A stretch of DNA of 64,000 bases from Prinia subflava (lineage: Eukaryota; Chordata; Aves; Passeriformes; Cisticolidae): contig NC_086259.1 of assembly GCF_021018805.1 (NCBI RefSeq), positions 14,165,001 to 14,229,000 of the forward strand. The letters are read 5' to 3'. A program made the position numbers and the translations under genes. This document shows positions 45,816 through 58,800 of the stretch, in pieces (positions within the stretch are counted from its first letter, which is position 1; each line of letters starts with the position of its first letter). The notes beneath the pieces were generated by a model. It did not search any database, had not been told where the DNA came from, and was given only the letters and a program-made list of their open reading frames with translations.

Positions 45816-47420
45816 ACTTTTCCCTTGACAGCTTTATTTGTGAATGGTCTTGCAGTTTCTATTTTGAGGAATAACAATCAAATTAGTGTTTTGGCTATTG
45901 TGGTAACCTCTTGTTACACCATCACTACCTTTATCCCTCACTCAGATTGCACATCTTGTGACTGTTGGCATAGAAGAGGGATTGTGTAAGAAAAATCAGT
46001 TTAGTACCATCATCAGTCTTGAAGCTGTGTCCAGTCTTCACCCTTCAGTACTTTCTAGCAGATAAATTCAGAGCTGGTGATACAGCTGTAATATCTCCCC
46101 ATCATCTCTTCAGTATTTACCTAATGCAGCCTGATTATCCAATAAATCCTTTTTGGTCTTTTTATCAGTGTTCAAGTAACAGTGAAAGTGAGAATAATTC
46201 ACTTTGGAGAAATTTGAGACAGTTTAGAAATCTCTCATGGTTTTGGAAGGTGTTTCAGTTGGGATTTTTTTGCTGCCTGTTTAAAAGGATTGTAGTTTAG
46301 GACTGGATGAGAGAAAGCTTTTTTCCTCTGTTCTGCAATCTCTGCTGCTGCTTTCACTTGAAGAATTGGGGCTCTTTGTGTTGGCATGATTTCTTAATTG
46401 CTGAACTGGGTCTAGTGTCAGGTTAGGTCATTCGGTCTCTGTTGGTCCACTTCTCTCTGCACTCTGGCTCTGCTGCTTCTGGCAGATATTTAACCCTACT
46501 CACTGCTGGAGCTGTTAATTTAAACAACTTCCCTTTGCTGCTGTGGACTGCTATGTGGCAGGTTCCTTGCAGCTCAAGCAAGACGGGAAAGGATTTGTTG
46601 CTTGACAATTCCTGAGATCTTTGCAGAGGCAAAGACCATGTAGGAGACATCGAAATGGGATGGCTCTTGTTTAATCATGCGGCACAACAGCTTAAATGGC
46701 TCTTCTTGCTTTCCTGGTCCAGGCATCTCATATGTGCCCTGTCTCTACGGTCTGGATCTTTCTGCTGTATTTCCCTCTTCCTGCTGTTGCTCTCTGCCTG
46801 TTTCTCACTTCCCCTGTAGAATGCTTCTATAATTGGAGGGTTGCTCCTGGATCACTGAGATTGAGCTACAGCTGCCAGACATCCCTTGCATTTGGAATTT
46901 CTGTCAGTTTAACAGTAGAAACAGGATGCAAGTACTTGACTGTAAATTGGCAGTAAGTAGAGAGAAGATGATGTTTTTGGCACGGGGTTGGGGGTGGAGA
47001 GGGGAAAGCCACTTCCTTTCAGTTAGGTGGAGGGACCAGGAAAGTTATCAGGAAAAAGACTTGGACACAGAACATGGTTTTTGGTTTTGTTTTCTTTTTT
47101 TTTTTAGTTCTGGTTTTGGTTTATTTTCCCTGACTCACTTCCCTATGAAGAAGGCAGAGCTTCTTTGGTACAGCCAACACCTGACCTTTTCCATTCCTTC
47201 TTTAAATGTTGCAGGACGAGTTGATCTGAGGCAAACTACCTTAAAGACATTACCTTGGTACTCTGTAGACTGGCCTTCCTTAATTTCTGGTGACTGCCTT
47301 CTAGGCTTTGTAGATGCCTTTGAAGGATAAATTGCAAACTTGTGTATGAACCTAGTGTGGAACATTCTCCTTAGTATCCAAGGCAGATCAGTAATAGATT
47401 TGTGCTCTGTTCTGTTGTAG

Positions 47421-47507
47421 GACTTGGATCCTCAGTGTATTCATGGAGTACTGCTCCTGGTTGAAAGAGATCTGAATTTTCGGATGGAGAAGCCACCAGC
47501 AGGACAG
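47421..47507 (+). CDS. PLEKHG4: coding exon 7: CRAL-TRIO/Sec14-like region, continued
   Basis: The exon is 87 nt (29 codons), phase 0 at both ends, with donor GTAATA (47508). It encodes DLDPQCIHGVLLLVERDLNF and then RMEKPPAGQ. The hydrophobic HGVLLLVER strand aligns with YQVLLVGS in human PLEKHG4 as remembered, which follows the VLVDAR strand at the same distance. Because it is a multiple of three in phase 0, it could be skipped without a frameshift. Residues are about 917-945. Confidence 0.85.
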
Positions 47508-49263
47508 GTAATAGAACCATTTATCTGGGGTTTTCTGGGCCTCTCTTGATATCCTCTATTTAACTCTCCAGACAGCAAATTCCCTATCACTGATGTATGT
47601 TTATTCTCACATGAAATTCCTGTAGGTGTCCTTTGTGTTTTGTGGTTGTGCTCTCTATGGGTGTGGTATTTTTTGGGTTGTAGTGTTTATGTGAGCTGAA
47701 CGGATCCCTGTCATGCTCTGTTTGCTGCCACGTCCATCAGTGACATTTGTGCCACAATTACGTCAGTCTGCTGGGAACTCAGAACACAGGGGTCTGTTGG
47801 GAACATGGATAACTGTAACAGAGGAGCCTTGCACAATTAGCTAGGGATGTTTTTCATGTTCTCCCATTAACAAGGGGGGAAATGCGTGGTCAGGAAGAGA
47901 TCACATTATGCTAAATCCTGAACTCCACCTTTGAAGATGCTTGTTGCTTTCCTGGATTTTGCATCTCTTCTGTTCCCTCTCCTCATACCTGCTGCTGCCA
48001 GTGGCTGAGAGACTTCTGCAAGAAGGGGGAGATGACATGGGCATTTGTGTGAGGTTCCCTTTGTAGCTGAAATGTCTGGAAAGATCAACAGGATGGAAAG
48101 TTACCACAACATCACTGAACTCTCCCACTAGAAGTAAAACTGTCTTGGTATTCTATAGCTGTGTAAGAGGTGTAGGCTCCCAGCCTCTCTATGGTGAGTG
48201 AACAGAGGATCAGACTTCATCTTCATCCTCTCCCTGTGCTCCAAGATGGTTGCAAAGTACAAGAATGGACTGAAACTCTGAAGGCTTCAGAGTAGGCTGG
48301 GAGCTCCCTTTTGGCTTCTTTGGATGAAGATGTTGTGACAGGCATCAGGTTTGCTCTGTGTGTGGTGTGGTATCCCAAAAGGCTAAAGAATTAAAAATGC
48401 TATTAGTCCATTTTATTGCCCCCATGTGGAAGAATTTGGAGTCAGAATGGAGGCTGCAGGCATGGAGAGCTACAGAAGACATTAAACACATTGAACAAAC
48501 ACAAAGAGTGTAGGAGGGAACAGAGGATAGGCTCATAAACACATGGGCATGCAGGAGGAATTGGAAGCATCATCACAATTTTGTAAGGAGGTAGAAACTT
48601 CACACTGTGTGTGTGTGGGAGTTCAGTGTCTGCACCTGAATTTGTGTCTGGGCTGGCTTCCATTAACCTGCAGGAGCACTTGTTGCTCTGCTGAGTGTAG
48701 AAATGCTCTGAGGTCCTACAGGCTTGCAGAAGGCAAATTACCTGTGTCAAGATCCAAGAAACACTTGGAGCAAATAGCTGCTGTGATGAGTGGAGAGTTG
48801 AGGGCAGGGCAGAGGCTGCTCTGTTAGACTCCTTTCCAGGAAGGGAGGTGGGGAAGCTGGGGGCTGGATTTAACCTCCCAGATTCTCCAAACAGATGCAA
48901 ATCACAGCACAACTGTGGGAACATATGAGGGAGTTGCTCTGCTTACAGCAGGAGGTACTGGCTCTGGAGAAGGCTGGCTGCTGCCAGACTTCCATCACAG
49001 ATGTTCTGCCTGGTGAAACAGCGTGTTGTGGCCTGCATTCCTTCAGGGTTCGCCCACTGAGCTGTTCAGCAAGCTGTTCCAAGATTGAATTGGGTTTTTT
49101 TTCTCTTCATATTGTAGTGCTATTGTAGCTACACACTGCATGCTGTGCTTCTGTGCAAGATAGATAAGGAAATGATGGATTCTGCCTTTTGTTAACCTTC
49201 CCCTCCTCCTCCAGAACTCACATACAAGTGTGCATTTTTCTTTTCCTTTCTATTCCTGTGCAG
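47508..49263 (+). other. intron 7
   Basis: A 1.76-kb intron with nothing else recognised. The acceptor is 'ctattcctgtgcag'. Confidence 0.75.
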
Positions 49264-49380
49264 TTTGAACTTCTCACCTCCATGAAATCCCTCCATAAGC
49301 ACATAGACACTTCACAGCTGCCTGTGGAACTGGAGGGGAGCTTCCCATACTGCCACCAGGACTGGCTGAGCTTCCGCAGG
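49264..49380 (+). CDS. PLEKHG4: coding exon 8: end of Sec14-like region
   Basis: The exon is 117 nt (39 codons), phase 0 at both ends, with donor GTGAGT (49381). It encodes FELLTSMKSLHKHIDTSQLP, then VELEGSFPYCHQDWLSFRR. The closing words match GGGLPYCHQAWLDFRR of human PLEKHG4 as recalled. ELEG(S/T)FPYxHxxW is the familiar hallmark at the end of the Sec14-like region in several Dbl-family exchange factors. Residues are about 946-984. Confidence 0.9.
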
Positions 49381-51606
49381 GTGAGTAGGATGTCTCGTGT
49401 GCTTTGGTGTCTGAGAGAAGCAGTGGCATGGGAACAGATGGGAACAAGAGAAACCTGTCAACAGCTGAACCTACAAACATTAAAAGACAATGTCCATGTA
49501 AAGCTGTGAATGCAAAGGAATCTCTAGTATCAAAAAAATGCTAATACTGTTTTCATAAGATGGGTACACACTGTGGTCTCTTGGCATGACTTCAGGAACT
49601 GAAATTCTAGTTTTTTACTCATCTGCTTGAACTGCATTAATTCTTTCTATTCTTTCTTGCCTTCAAAATATGGTGAAATATGAAATGGAATCCTGTTTTG
49701 TTGTGATATGCAGTGCCTCTCAAGTTAGACAGGAGGACAGACACCTGAAACTAATCTCAGGAGAAGGTGTTAGTATCATTTTGCCATTGGACTAACAGTG
49801 TAGAGCTTGAGCATAATAACGAGTTAAATCTTTTCAGTTTTGGAGCAAGTTCCCCAGATCAGGCTATTATCTCTGTGGTAATATCTGCAGTCCTTGTGTG
49901 AGTGAGACTTGGAAGTTCTGGATAATCAGTTCAGAATTCTTCTTCTAGGAATATCTTTTACTTCCAAGCAGCAGGGTCTGTGCAGACTGCCAGAAGCCTG
50001 CAGAGCATCCATGGTACCAATACCCAGCTCTGTGTGCACTTGTGGTGTGGAGGGAGCCTGAGTGCTGTGGACCATGTGCCTGTTGACTCTTCAAAGGCTC
50101 ATTGAGTTATTTGGCCACCAAATAGACCTGACAGGATTAAATCTCTGTAAATCTGCACACAAGCTGGCTGTCTTCACGTTGGGCTTGCTCACCCTGGTGG
50201 TTGAAAGAATTGTCACCTCAGCTTCCAGAGGATCCAGTGGTTTTTTGGCTCTGTTCTCGCTACCCAGAGTGTTGTGTACCAAAGTGCAACACTTGAAGCA
50301 GATTAAGATGTCACTGATAACATCACTGTGGTGCTGGTGGCAGGCTTCAGAAGATAGGCTTGGCATGTGCCAAATATTAACTGACTTTTTCCAACTTAAT
50401 TTAGAACCCTTTTTTTAAAAAAACCCTTTCATCTGAAAGTAATTGTATGAACCTCTGCTCATGCAGTAGAGGTACAGAGGCCTAATCTTGGTGCCCAGGA
50501 TTGACTTTTGAGCAGATCAGATTTGTCAGTGACAAAGCAGAGAAACTTTGCAAGAAGTTATGGATTAGTTTAACAGAGTTGAGAATACCTTGAGAGCTGA
50601 GGTGCTCTGTGTGTGCAGAAAGGTAATTCTTGAAGGAAGGACCATAATGCCAGGCTACTTCTTGTCTTGGCATGTAAAACATTACCAAAGGGAATTAGTA
50701 TGGGAATCATTAGGTATGGAATGCCTGTTTATACTGTGTGTGATAATGACCCGTGTGCTCTGCTCCTTTAGCTCTCTAGCTATGTGGCAAACAGCATTTA
50801 TTTCCTGTCTCAGTGATCTCACCTGCATCCTGCCTGCTAATCTGTCACTACTGGCAGTGTTCCAGCACTCCAGGGGACGAGGGAGTTCAATTCAGTAAAG
50901 ATTCAAACAACTGGTTTTTTGTTTTGTTTTAAATACGGTTATTTTGGAATAACTGTTTCTCCCTTCTCTTGATTTAAGTGGCTGGAGTGTGGCATCTTAC
51001 AGTATTCAGGCTTTATATCACTAACTTGTCTAAAAAATAGTGCCTCATGAACCCTTATGAAATGTTTGGACTTTTTTTTTTGTTTTTCTCCCTGCTTCCC
51101 CCCGACCCTGAAGAGCGGAAGGATTTCAAATTTGTCCATAGGTTAGGGTGCTTAATTTTGGAAGCTTTCCAGTTTCCTAATCTTTAATTTACACTGCTTT
51201 TAACACAAAGAGAAATGATTTAAAGTAGAAAAATTCCAAGCACTTTTTAATGTTTTGTTTCTCTGAAATTCATGCAGTGTGATTCATCTTCATGGAAAGT
51301 TACAAGAAATGCTGATAGAAGAACCTGAGACATAAGTGGACTGTGTTTTTGTTCTATAAAGCATGATCCATCCATGAGTATGCAGGTTTCTATGGTCTGC
51401 ATAGAGGCCTTGGTCTAGTGTGATGCACCTGAACCTTCTTATGGGCCTCTCTTTGCTGATACAGTCTCACTGAATATCATTGAACCCTTGGATTAATATG
51501 TTTGGTCCTCTGTTGATTTTTGTACTCCTAAACTTCTGCAAGCTCAGAAGACCTTTCCAGTCAGCTGTGAGACAATAATTTCTGCCTTGGTCTTTTCTTC
51601 TTGTAG
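49381..51606 (+). other. intron 8
   Basis: A 2.2-kb intron. A + strand open frame continues past exon 8 into it but lacks conserved content. The acceptor reads 'ggtcttttcttcttgtag'. Confidence 0.7.
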
Positions 51607-51705
51607 AAGCTGGAATACTTGCTACAACAATGCCAGAGTGTTTGTGCCTTCCTTCAGGGAGCTATTAATAAAGTGGAATCTGTAAAATTACCAAGAAGGG
51701 CTGAG
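51607..51705 (+). CDS. PLEKHG4: coding exon 9: start of spectrin-like region
   Basis: The exon is 99 nt (33 codons), phase 0 at both ends, with donor GTAAGC (51706). It encodes KLEYLLQQCQSVCAFLQGAI, then NKVESVKLPRRAE. This is close to RLEALLQNCQAACALLQGAIESV, which I recall in human PLEKHG4 directly after the Sec14-like region, so the assignment is strong. It has the heptad-like hydrophobic pattern of a helix. Residues are about 985-1017. Confidence 0.9.
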
Positions 51706-52701
51706 GTAAGCATGTCACACACCTCAGATCAGAGGTGGATCTGAGACAGAAGAGAGCATAAGACTGGATAGCTGCAGAAAAGCTGTAGCTTTGAATTTGA
51801 AAGCTGTAGTTGCAGGGTTTCCCACTACTAGTAGAAGCTAATGCAAATGAAGTGATAGTGGCTTCAGTGGGTTTGGAACCTGATTTTCTGATTCCTCAGT
51901 GTCACACCAAGGAGATCTCTCCAGCTCGGCTTGTTGCTGATGGGTGCTTGCTCCAGCATTGGGGTGCATTCTCAGCAGCTCCAGAGCTCTGCAGCTGGTA
52001 CAAACTTTGGTGAGCCAGGTACACAGCAGCTGCCTTGGGCTGTGCCACATCAGGTCAGCCTGGAATAAAATCAGGTGACAGTTTAATTCTGTGCTGTGGT
52101 TCCAGCTTTGCTGCCTCCAGTACACAAGTTTGGGAGTGGACAAGAAGGGGAGGGCACGAAGTTGCTCCAAGCTTATGTGGTCAGAAACTTTCTATTTCTC
52201 CTCTTGAGAAGCTGCTGTACTCCTGACATGGTAGGGAATTGCTGCCAGCTCTGCACGGAGGATCCCAGTGGTAAATGATGGAGGATATGGCAGTGGCCTT
52301 ACTGCACACATCTGTATATCCACAAACCCTTCATAGGCATCTTGTTGCAAGGCTTGGAGCTATGCAGATCCAGGCTCTCAGAACAGTAGGAGCTAGGTGT
52401 AAGTGGGAAGTGAGGCTGGAAAGCTTATTTCTTCTATGCCCAGTAAATGAGTAACAATGATGGGAACTGGGTCACGATTTTAGCCTGGTGGGGAGGGTAT
52501 CAGGAGCATAAGGAGCACAGTTATCACTTTAGACCTGTCAGGCTGGAGAAAAGAGCTGTGAGAACCAGCCTCCTCTTTTCCTAGAGCGGGCCCAGGTGAG
52601 ATGTGGTTTGGGTGTGTTTTGTTTAGGTGCTGCTTTTTGCCTGTTCCCTCATTGCCTGTAGGTTGCAGTAACAGCTCACCTCACTCTTGTGATCCCTCTA
52701 G
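51706..52701 (+). other. intron 9
   Basis: A 1.0-kb intron with no further exon or repeat recognised. The acceptor reads 'ttgtgatccctctag'. Confidence 0.8.
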
Positions 52702-52850
52702 GATGCAGCTGTGCTGCTGAGGAATTCAAAGCAGTTGATGAAGAATGTTCTTGAAGATGCAAGTTTGGTCAAGGTGCAGCAGGAGGGTGGAGCACTTCTG
52801 GCCAGACTGGGGAAGGAGGAGTCTTGTGTCACCCATACCCAAGACTACAG
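52702..52850 (+). CDS. PLEKHG4: coding exon 10: spectrin-like helical region
   Basis: The exon is 149 nt, phase 0 to 2, with donor GTGAGC (52851). It encodes DAAVLLRNSKQLMKNVLEDA, then KVQQEGGALLARLGKEES, and ends HTQDY plus a split Arg. The pattern LL..(x)LM..VL...L...Q..GG..L..L, ending in DYR, matches human PLEKHG4 as remembered (its segment ends SPDYR). It is predicted to be helical. This is the last coding exon I can recognise in the window; the next must begin with one base completing the Arg codon. Residues are about 1018-1067. Confidence 0.88.
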
Positions 52851-55800
52851 GTGAGCCCCCAGAGTGGGGGGAGATGAAGATGAGCAAAAAGCAGAGGTGG
52901 GAGTCTCCCTGAGTGCCCCATCATTGGTGCAGGCTGGAGAACAGCTTTGTGTAGCAAGGAATTATGTTGAAAACAACAAAGGTGAAAAATGGAATGAATT
53001 TTACTCTTATCTTGATTGCTTCTTCCCCAGTCAAAAAACTAGTCCAGGTGGATTCATTTAGATGGCTCAACTTCCTTTTTCATGCTAAATCAGACTTATC
53101 TTCTGTAGTGGAGAGAGAGCTGGATATTTTGGGTACCTGTAAAACCCAAGCCTTAATTGATGGTACCAGTGATGAATGTTTAGGTGCAGGCCATTATCGC
53201 TGTGTGATTGCCTAAGGCACTCCTTATGCAAGGGGATTTCCAAGGATCTTAGCTGGGAGGAATGTTTGCTGGCTGCAGCAGGCTCTGATCTCCTCACAAG
53301 TTGGTACAGTTTGCACAAACAAATACTCACTGCCCATTTGCAGGGTGGTTTGAGAATTGGGGACTGAGAGAGTCCAGCTGTTTGACATCCCCAGGGCATT
53401 GCACAACTTGTGTTTGTACTGCTAAAACACCTGAAGCCTATCAGCATGAGAAGGCCTCTGTGCTATGTGCTGTGCAAACAACAAGGTGGAAAGACAGCCT
53501 TTGCACCCAGGAGCTTCCAGCCCAGTGTGAGATAAGCGCTGGCACAGGGGTGGCAGGGTGGTGTGGAATAGCTCCATGCATCCACAGCCTTGCTCTGGTT
53601 CAACTCCCTGTTGCCATCACAAACTGGGAGGTTTGAAGGGAGGGAATGAAGAGAAGATAACAAAGTAGTTATGGAGTATCTCAGCCAAGCACTGTGAAAA
53701 GAACATTTCTCTTTTAAAATTCAGTAAGTGGATGACAGTGCAAGTTGCTACCCATCACTGGAAGAAGAGGATCGACATTTTGGTCCAGAGAGAGGAGTGT
53801 GGGGGCAGGCTGTGTAACTGTTTCAGTTCCCTGCTTGCTGTGACTCCTGTCAGGAGTTCTGGCAAACTATGCAGACAGTTCTCTTGCTGAACTGGTGAAG
53901 CAATCTTGATGCAATTTTGGATTGAATTACTACAGTATAATCTTTTCATTCTCACATGACATGAGAAGCACAATAATATGGGGTTTTTTGCTTTGTTTTG
54001 TTTAGGTTTTTTTTAGTATTATTTATTTTATTTTAAGCAACACAGCAACTTTACAGTTCTAGGAGAATGGGGAGAATGTGCATGAGTTTCATGTTTTGTT
54101 TTGGTTTTAAGCTAAGCCTGTGTTTTTGTGCAGGGAAGTGATCAACTTTGAGACCTGATCTGACAGAGCCCCTAAGGATAATTTACTGTTTTGATTACTT
54201 TAGCAAGGGCAGGGGTGGGGTATACACACAGAATTCTTTGATTGTACAGTGTTTGAGTGCATGCTGAAACTGCATAGCATGTTCTCTGCTTAATTCAGGT
54301 TATATTCATTGCCTGCCAGAGTGAGAGGAGATTGTAGCATGGCTCAAATATGCCTCTCTCCAGCTTGAGGAGTATAAATGAATATAGCAGGATAAAGTTA
54401 TTCTTTTGTTGGCTATGGAGTAGTTGCAGAAACTAAAATCTATGCAGTATTTTAATTTTCTGCTAACTTGGGGCACAGGACTAAAGAAGTCCACTCTTTG
54501 TTCCAGTCTCCCTTCAGATGGGAAAGACAGCTCTAATCACTTGGCTAGAGAACCTTGTATAAGGCACTGTTGGTTTGGAGTCCTCCATGGCTTTGCACTT
54601 ACTCCTTCTTTCCTATCTGATGTGCAGCTATTAAAGGTTCTGCTAATACTGGAAAGGTCATGATTTTCAAAGGCTTCTTTAATAGATATGATCAAAGCAG
54701 GGTACAGACAAAATATTGCAATTGGCCAAACTAAGCTAGCATGGAGTGGCTCTTGATGTATGTAGGTCCAATATTCTATTTCTAACTGGTGATATGTTAA
54801 AAGGGAACAGAACTGCCTTTGTGTGTGCCCTCAGCAGGGCTTGTGATACTGCTGTTCTGAACTTTGAATTGTGAAACCTTGATCAATGCTTAACAGCCTA
54901 ATTCCACACCCATTCTCCCAATACTTGAAATAAATTATTTACAAAAGCAAGTCAAATGGCTTTACTCTTCTAAGCCACCTTTTGGCTCTTTTGTCTATCC
55001 CATGTCCCATTGTTGTAATTTTTTATTGTCTTGTGTGGTGCAAAAGTCTGATAAACAGAGTCATGACTGCCAGGACTTCTTAGTCATAAGTTGAGGACAG
55101 GTGACATAAGTTGTGAACAGGTGACTGTCTGACTGTGCAGGAATTACATATAAATAGAGAAGACAGTTTTAAGAGCAGTTTTCTGAACTTTTGGCTCCAC
55201 TTAATTAAAATACGCCAACTACAGGTGGAGAACTAAAGGTGCAATCATGATTTTTTTTTTAAAGAATAAAGATGACAAGCCCATCTGCACCTTCACTTTG
55301 GGATTAACCAAGCAAGGGGTTGACTTGGTTTTTTTTTCAGGCAGTATCTTTTTCTAGCTGTCATAGATGTCTTTCTTGCTATTTTGTGGTTTCATGTGGA
55401 AAGAAAACACCAGGAGCTGGTAAGAATAGAGATGGATGAACCCTTCTGAAAATGCCTGACCACAGGTTGGAGATAAGTTAAAACAGGCAAGGAAGCAGGC
55501 AGATGTTATCTGCCAAATACCTTTCAAGAGCACATGGCAAACAAGAATTGTTTTAGTCTTTCTTTAGTAATGAAACTCTTCTTGTGGGATTGTTTGTGGA
55601 ACCTTCTCTGCTCACTCTGTCCTCTTGGAGAGCAGAGTTGCCCTTTGGAGTGTTTTGTGGCATAGAGCAGTGGGACCTCATTGCTGCTCGGGTCTGACCT
55701 GGAATTTGTGAGGCGTTACTAAACCAATGCCACAGTTCTTTCCTGCAGAAGCTGAACTCATTCCGTCAAAGATGAGGGCATGCAGGAGAGATGTGTTTTG

Positions 55801-58800
55801 TTCCATCCATTTGTTTCACTAACAGATGATTTAAGAGCTTCTGGGAGTCTTTCCTGGGTGATGTCATCCTGAGATGCTGTAGCACCACTGCAGTGGCTTT
55901 GGCCAGTAACTGCTCACATTGTGAGCTGGCCAGGAGTCTTCACACTCCTTTCTCCACCAAGTACCACTGTAAAAGACAGCTTTACCCATTCAGCTGCTTA
56001 TCCACAAAAAGAAAGACAGACTTCTCCAAGCAGTCTGTCTGGAACTCTGCCTTCTCCCAGCTTAGCAAGGAGGAGCTCAGTTCCCAGAATACACATCCTG
56101 CAGGCAGCTCATTGCAGGGAGTTGGCTTAGGGGCTGTGGTGTGCTCAGCTGGTCCCTCTGAGATCTCCCACCTCCAGCAAGACCAGGCTGAATTTGGCCT
56201 GGAGTTGCTGTGGGTGTGGCACTGATGAGCCAGTATCTTTGTGTGTCTCTGTAAGTGCTGTAATGATAGGGCTGGCCACCCAGAGGTGCAGGGGGGCTGC
56301 TGGAGGTGGTGTTGCCACTTGCTCACTGTTGGTGGATTTAAAGCCAGCACATTTGCCTTCACACCATCCACTGCGCTGAAGGCTCAGTGCTTCTCCAGGT
56401 CTGTTAGCTGGACCCTTCAAGGTTTTGCTGTCCCAGTCTTTGTGGGGATTGAAATGCAGAGCTGTTAGCTTACCTGAAGTTCCTCTTGGTAAGTGTGGCC
56501 AAATGGCACAGAGACCTCCATCACTTCAATGCTGTTAGTACTGCTTTTTGGACTTTCGAACAGGAATTTTTTGATAACCACAGCCTTTTTAATAAGGTAC
56601 ATAGAGTTAGCAGGTGTAGCTTTGGCTTCTGGCTGTCTAGTGTAGTGATCAACTAACCTGGAGCTTGCAGGCAACTCACTGAGCCAGCTGTGGAAGGTGG
56701 AATGTAATGCTGCTTCTGTAATGGATGTCAAAAATTAACAGTTTATGATGGAAATGTCAGAGAAGTTGCCAGAAACCAGGCAACAGCAGCGGGAACTCTT
56801 GCTGAAGTGAGACTGTGATGTGGGGCTGGGAAGCAAGGCCAGGATCCTTTTAACCTGGTCTTTAGCCAGATGTTTTTCACTGTTGTTCTCATTAGTGCTA
56901 CTCTTCCAGCATAGCCAAGAGCTGGAATCGTGTGCCTAGGCAAGAGCCCAGTGAATAGCTTTCGTCCTGCAGATGTGCTATGAGTCACAAGTAGATTAAA
57001 GAAGGTATAACCATTTTATGTGGATGTATAGATGGTTTACAGTAGTTTAACCAGAATACACCTGCCTGGCTGTATCACAAACCCGTGTTCTCACTGTGGC
57101 ACAGGAGTGGGATTGTGTCATGCTCTGCATGGTGATGGGCAAGATAGTCCCAAGGCTAGAGGTGAGAGCTGACAGTAGAAAAACCTCAGACGGTGAAGAA
57201 TGATCATGTTGAGTGCTTGGCTCTGTGCAACATGGAACCAGAAAAAGCTTAATCTCTTCCCGCAAGCTCCTCATCTGAAAAGAATCTGTGCTTGCAAGCT
57301 GTGAATAAGCAGCTTATAAATAGATGGAGGAGTGAATTCTCCTTTGTTTGCAGAAGGCAGTATAGTTAGTCTCTGTATTTTGAGGGTGGAGTGGCTAGAG
57401 CCAAGAGCTGGTTTTGTGAGCTGGCTATTTTTAGTGTGGCTTGGTGATCTAGTTGGAAGCCCTGGGTGGGGACCTGAGCTGAGCAGAGGTAATGGACAGT
57501 ACTGAACAAACTTCCTGAGCAGCAGCTGCCAGGTTCCTGGTGCTGGACCTGATTTAATTACAGTGACAGAGAGGGTGATCTTACAGCTAAATCCCTCCAT
57601 AGTTCATGTTCTGGCTTACACACACACTGCTGAGACTCCGGGTCTACTTGAAGCAGTTAACAATGCAGTGAGGTGAAGCTGTGTGGGGCTGCAGACCTCA
57701 TGTTTGTGGCTCTTCAGCAAGGCTCTTGCTTGTAGCAACTCCTGGGATGTTACAAAGCCTGCATGTGCCTTTCTGCAAGGTAGAAGCTCCCTGTGGTGGC
57801 AGTAAACCTGGATAATGTATAGGCTCTTTGCCCCCTGCCAAGGGACTGCACAGCACTGTCTGAAGCTTGGGTAGAGTCAGAGAGCTGATCATCCAAAATG
57901 TGGAACAAGTTGGGAGCAAGGTTAGGGTGGAGATAGGTGTCTGGTGTATAAGTCCCAGTCTGGGCAGACTGAGATGGCTGGACTTCTTGGTTTGTAAGGT
58001 ACAGTGTGTGCACTGTCAAACTGACAGCTGCTGCCATAGGCTGGTGATCATAGCCAGGCAGCTTGCACTGGTGAATCCTTCGTGGAGGCAGGAAGGATTA
58101 TTGTCTTCTGCCATCCCCTTTCTGCTTTAGAGATGTGTGTCTGCTGTGACTCTGTGTATTTGTACATGCTTCAGAAGATGCTAATGCTTGTGTTGCTCTC
58201 ACTGATGGCAGTTGAACTAGGGCCTGCTCATCTTCATGCCTGTCTGGGAGCTTTGGGAGCCTCTCATGCTACCACTTGCCACAGTGTGCCCTCCTAATGT
58301 GATCTGCGAGAGGCACCTTTCATTGTAGGGTCCTTTCATTGTAGGATCCTTTCATGTTCCTGCTGTGGACCTAATCATAAAACCTCCATCTTGAGACAAG
58401 ATGTGTACTCAGTATACCTCTGAAGGTATGAAAAAATGTGCTTAAATTCTGGCCTCAAAGGCCGCCGTGAGACGCTTCTGCGCTGTTGCTGGTGACACAG
58501 AAGGTGCTGATGAGCACTAAGCCTTTGGCCGAGCATGGGTGGCAGTGCTCTTGCCTGGCCTTATTTGTTTGTGTCAGGTGGAGGGAGGAGCACAGGGCGA
58601 CATTTCTACCCAAACACATACTGTGCTACTTGGTATTCATTTTGGTTACAGTCTAACCTGTTCCCTCTGTTTGCTTGGTGGTTTTAGCCTGGTAAAAAGC
58701 ACTTACACTCACATTAAACAAATCTCACTGCTCCACACATAAAGGAGAGTGGAGCTGGGGCTGTTGTCGTTCTGAGTGCGTGAAGTGCTGTGAGACGTCA

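Larger units (their letters stand above)
42219..47420 (+). other. intron 6
   Basis: A 5.2-kb intron. It contains a 184-bp direct duplication (43764-43947 and 45633-45815). No additional exon was recognised; exons 6 and 7 encode continuous family sequence, so none is expected. The acceptor reads 'tctgttctgttgtag'. Confidence 0.75.
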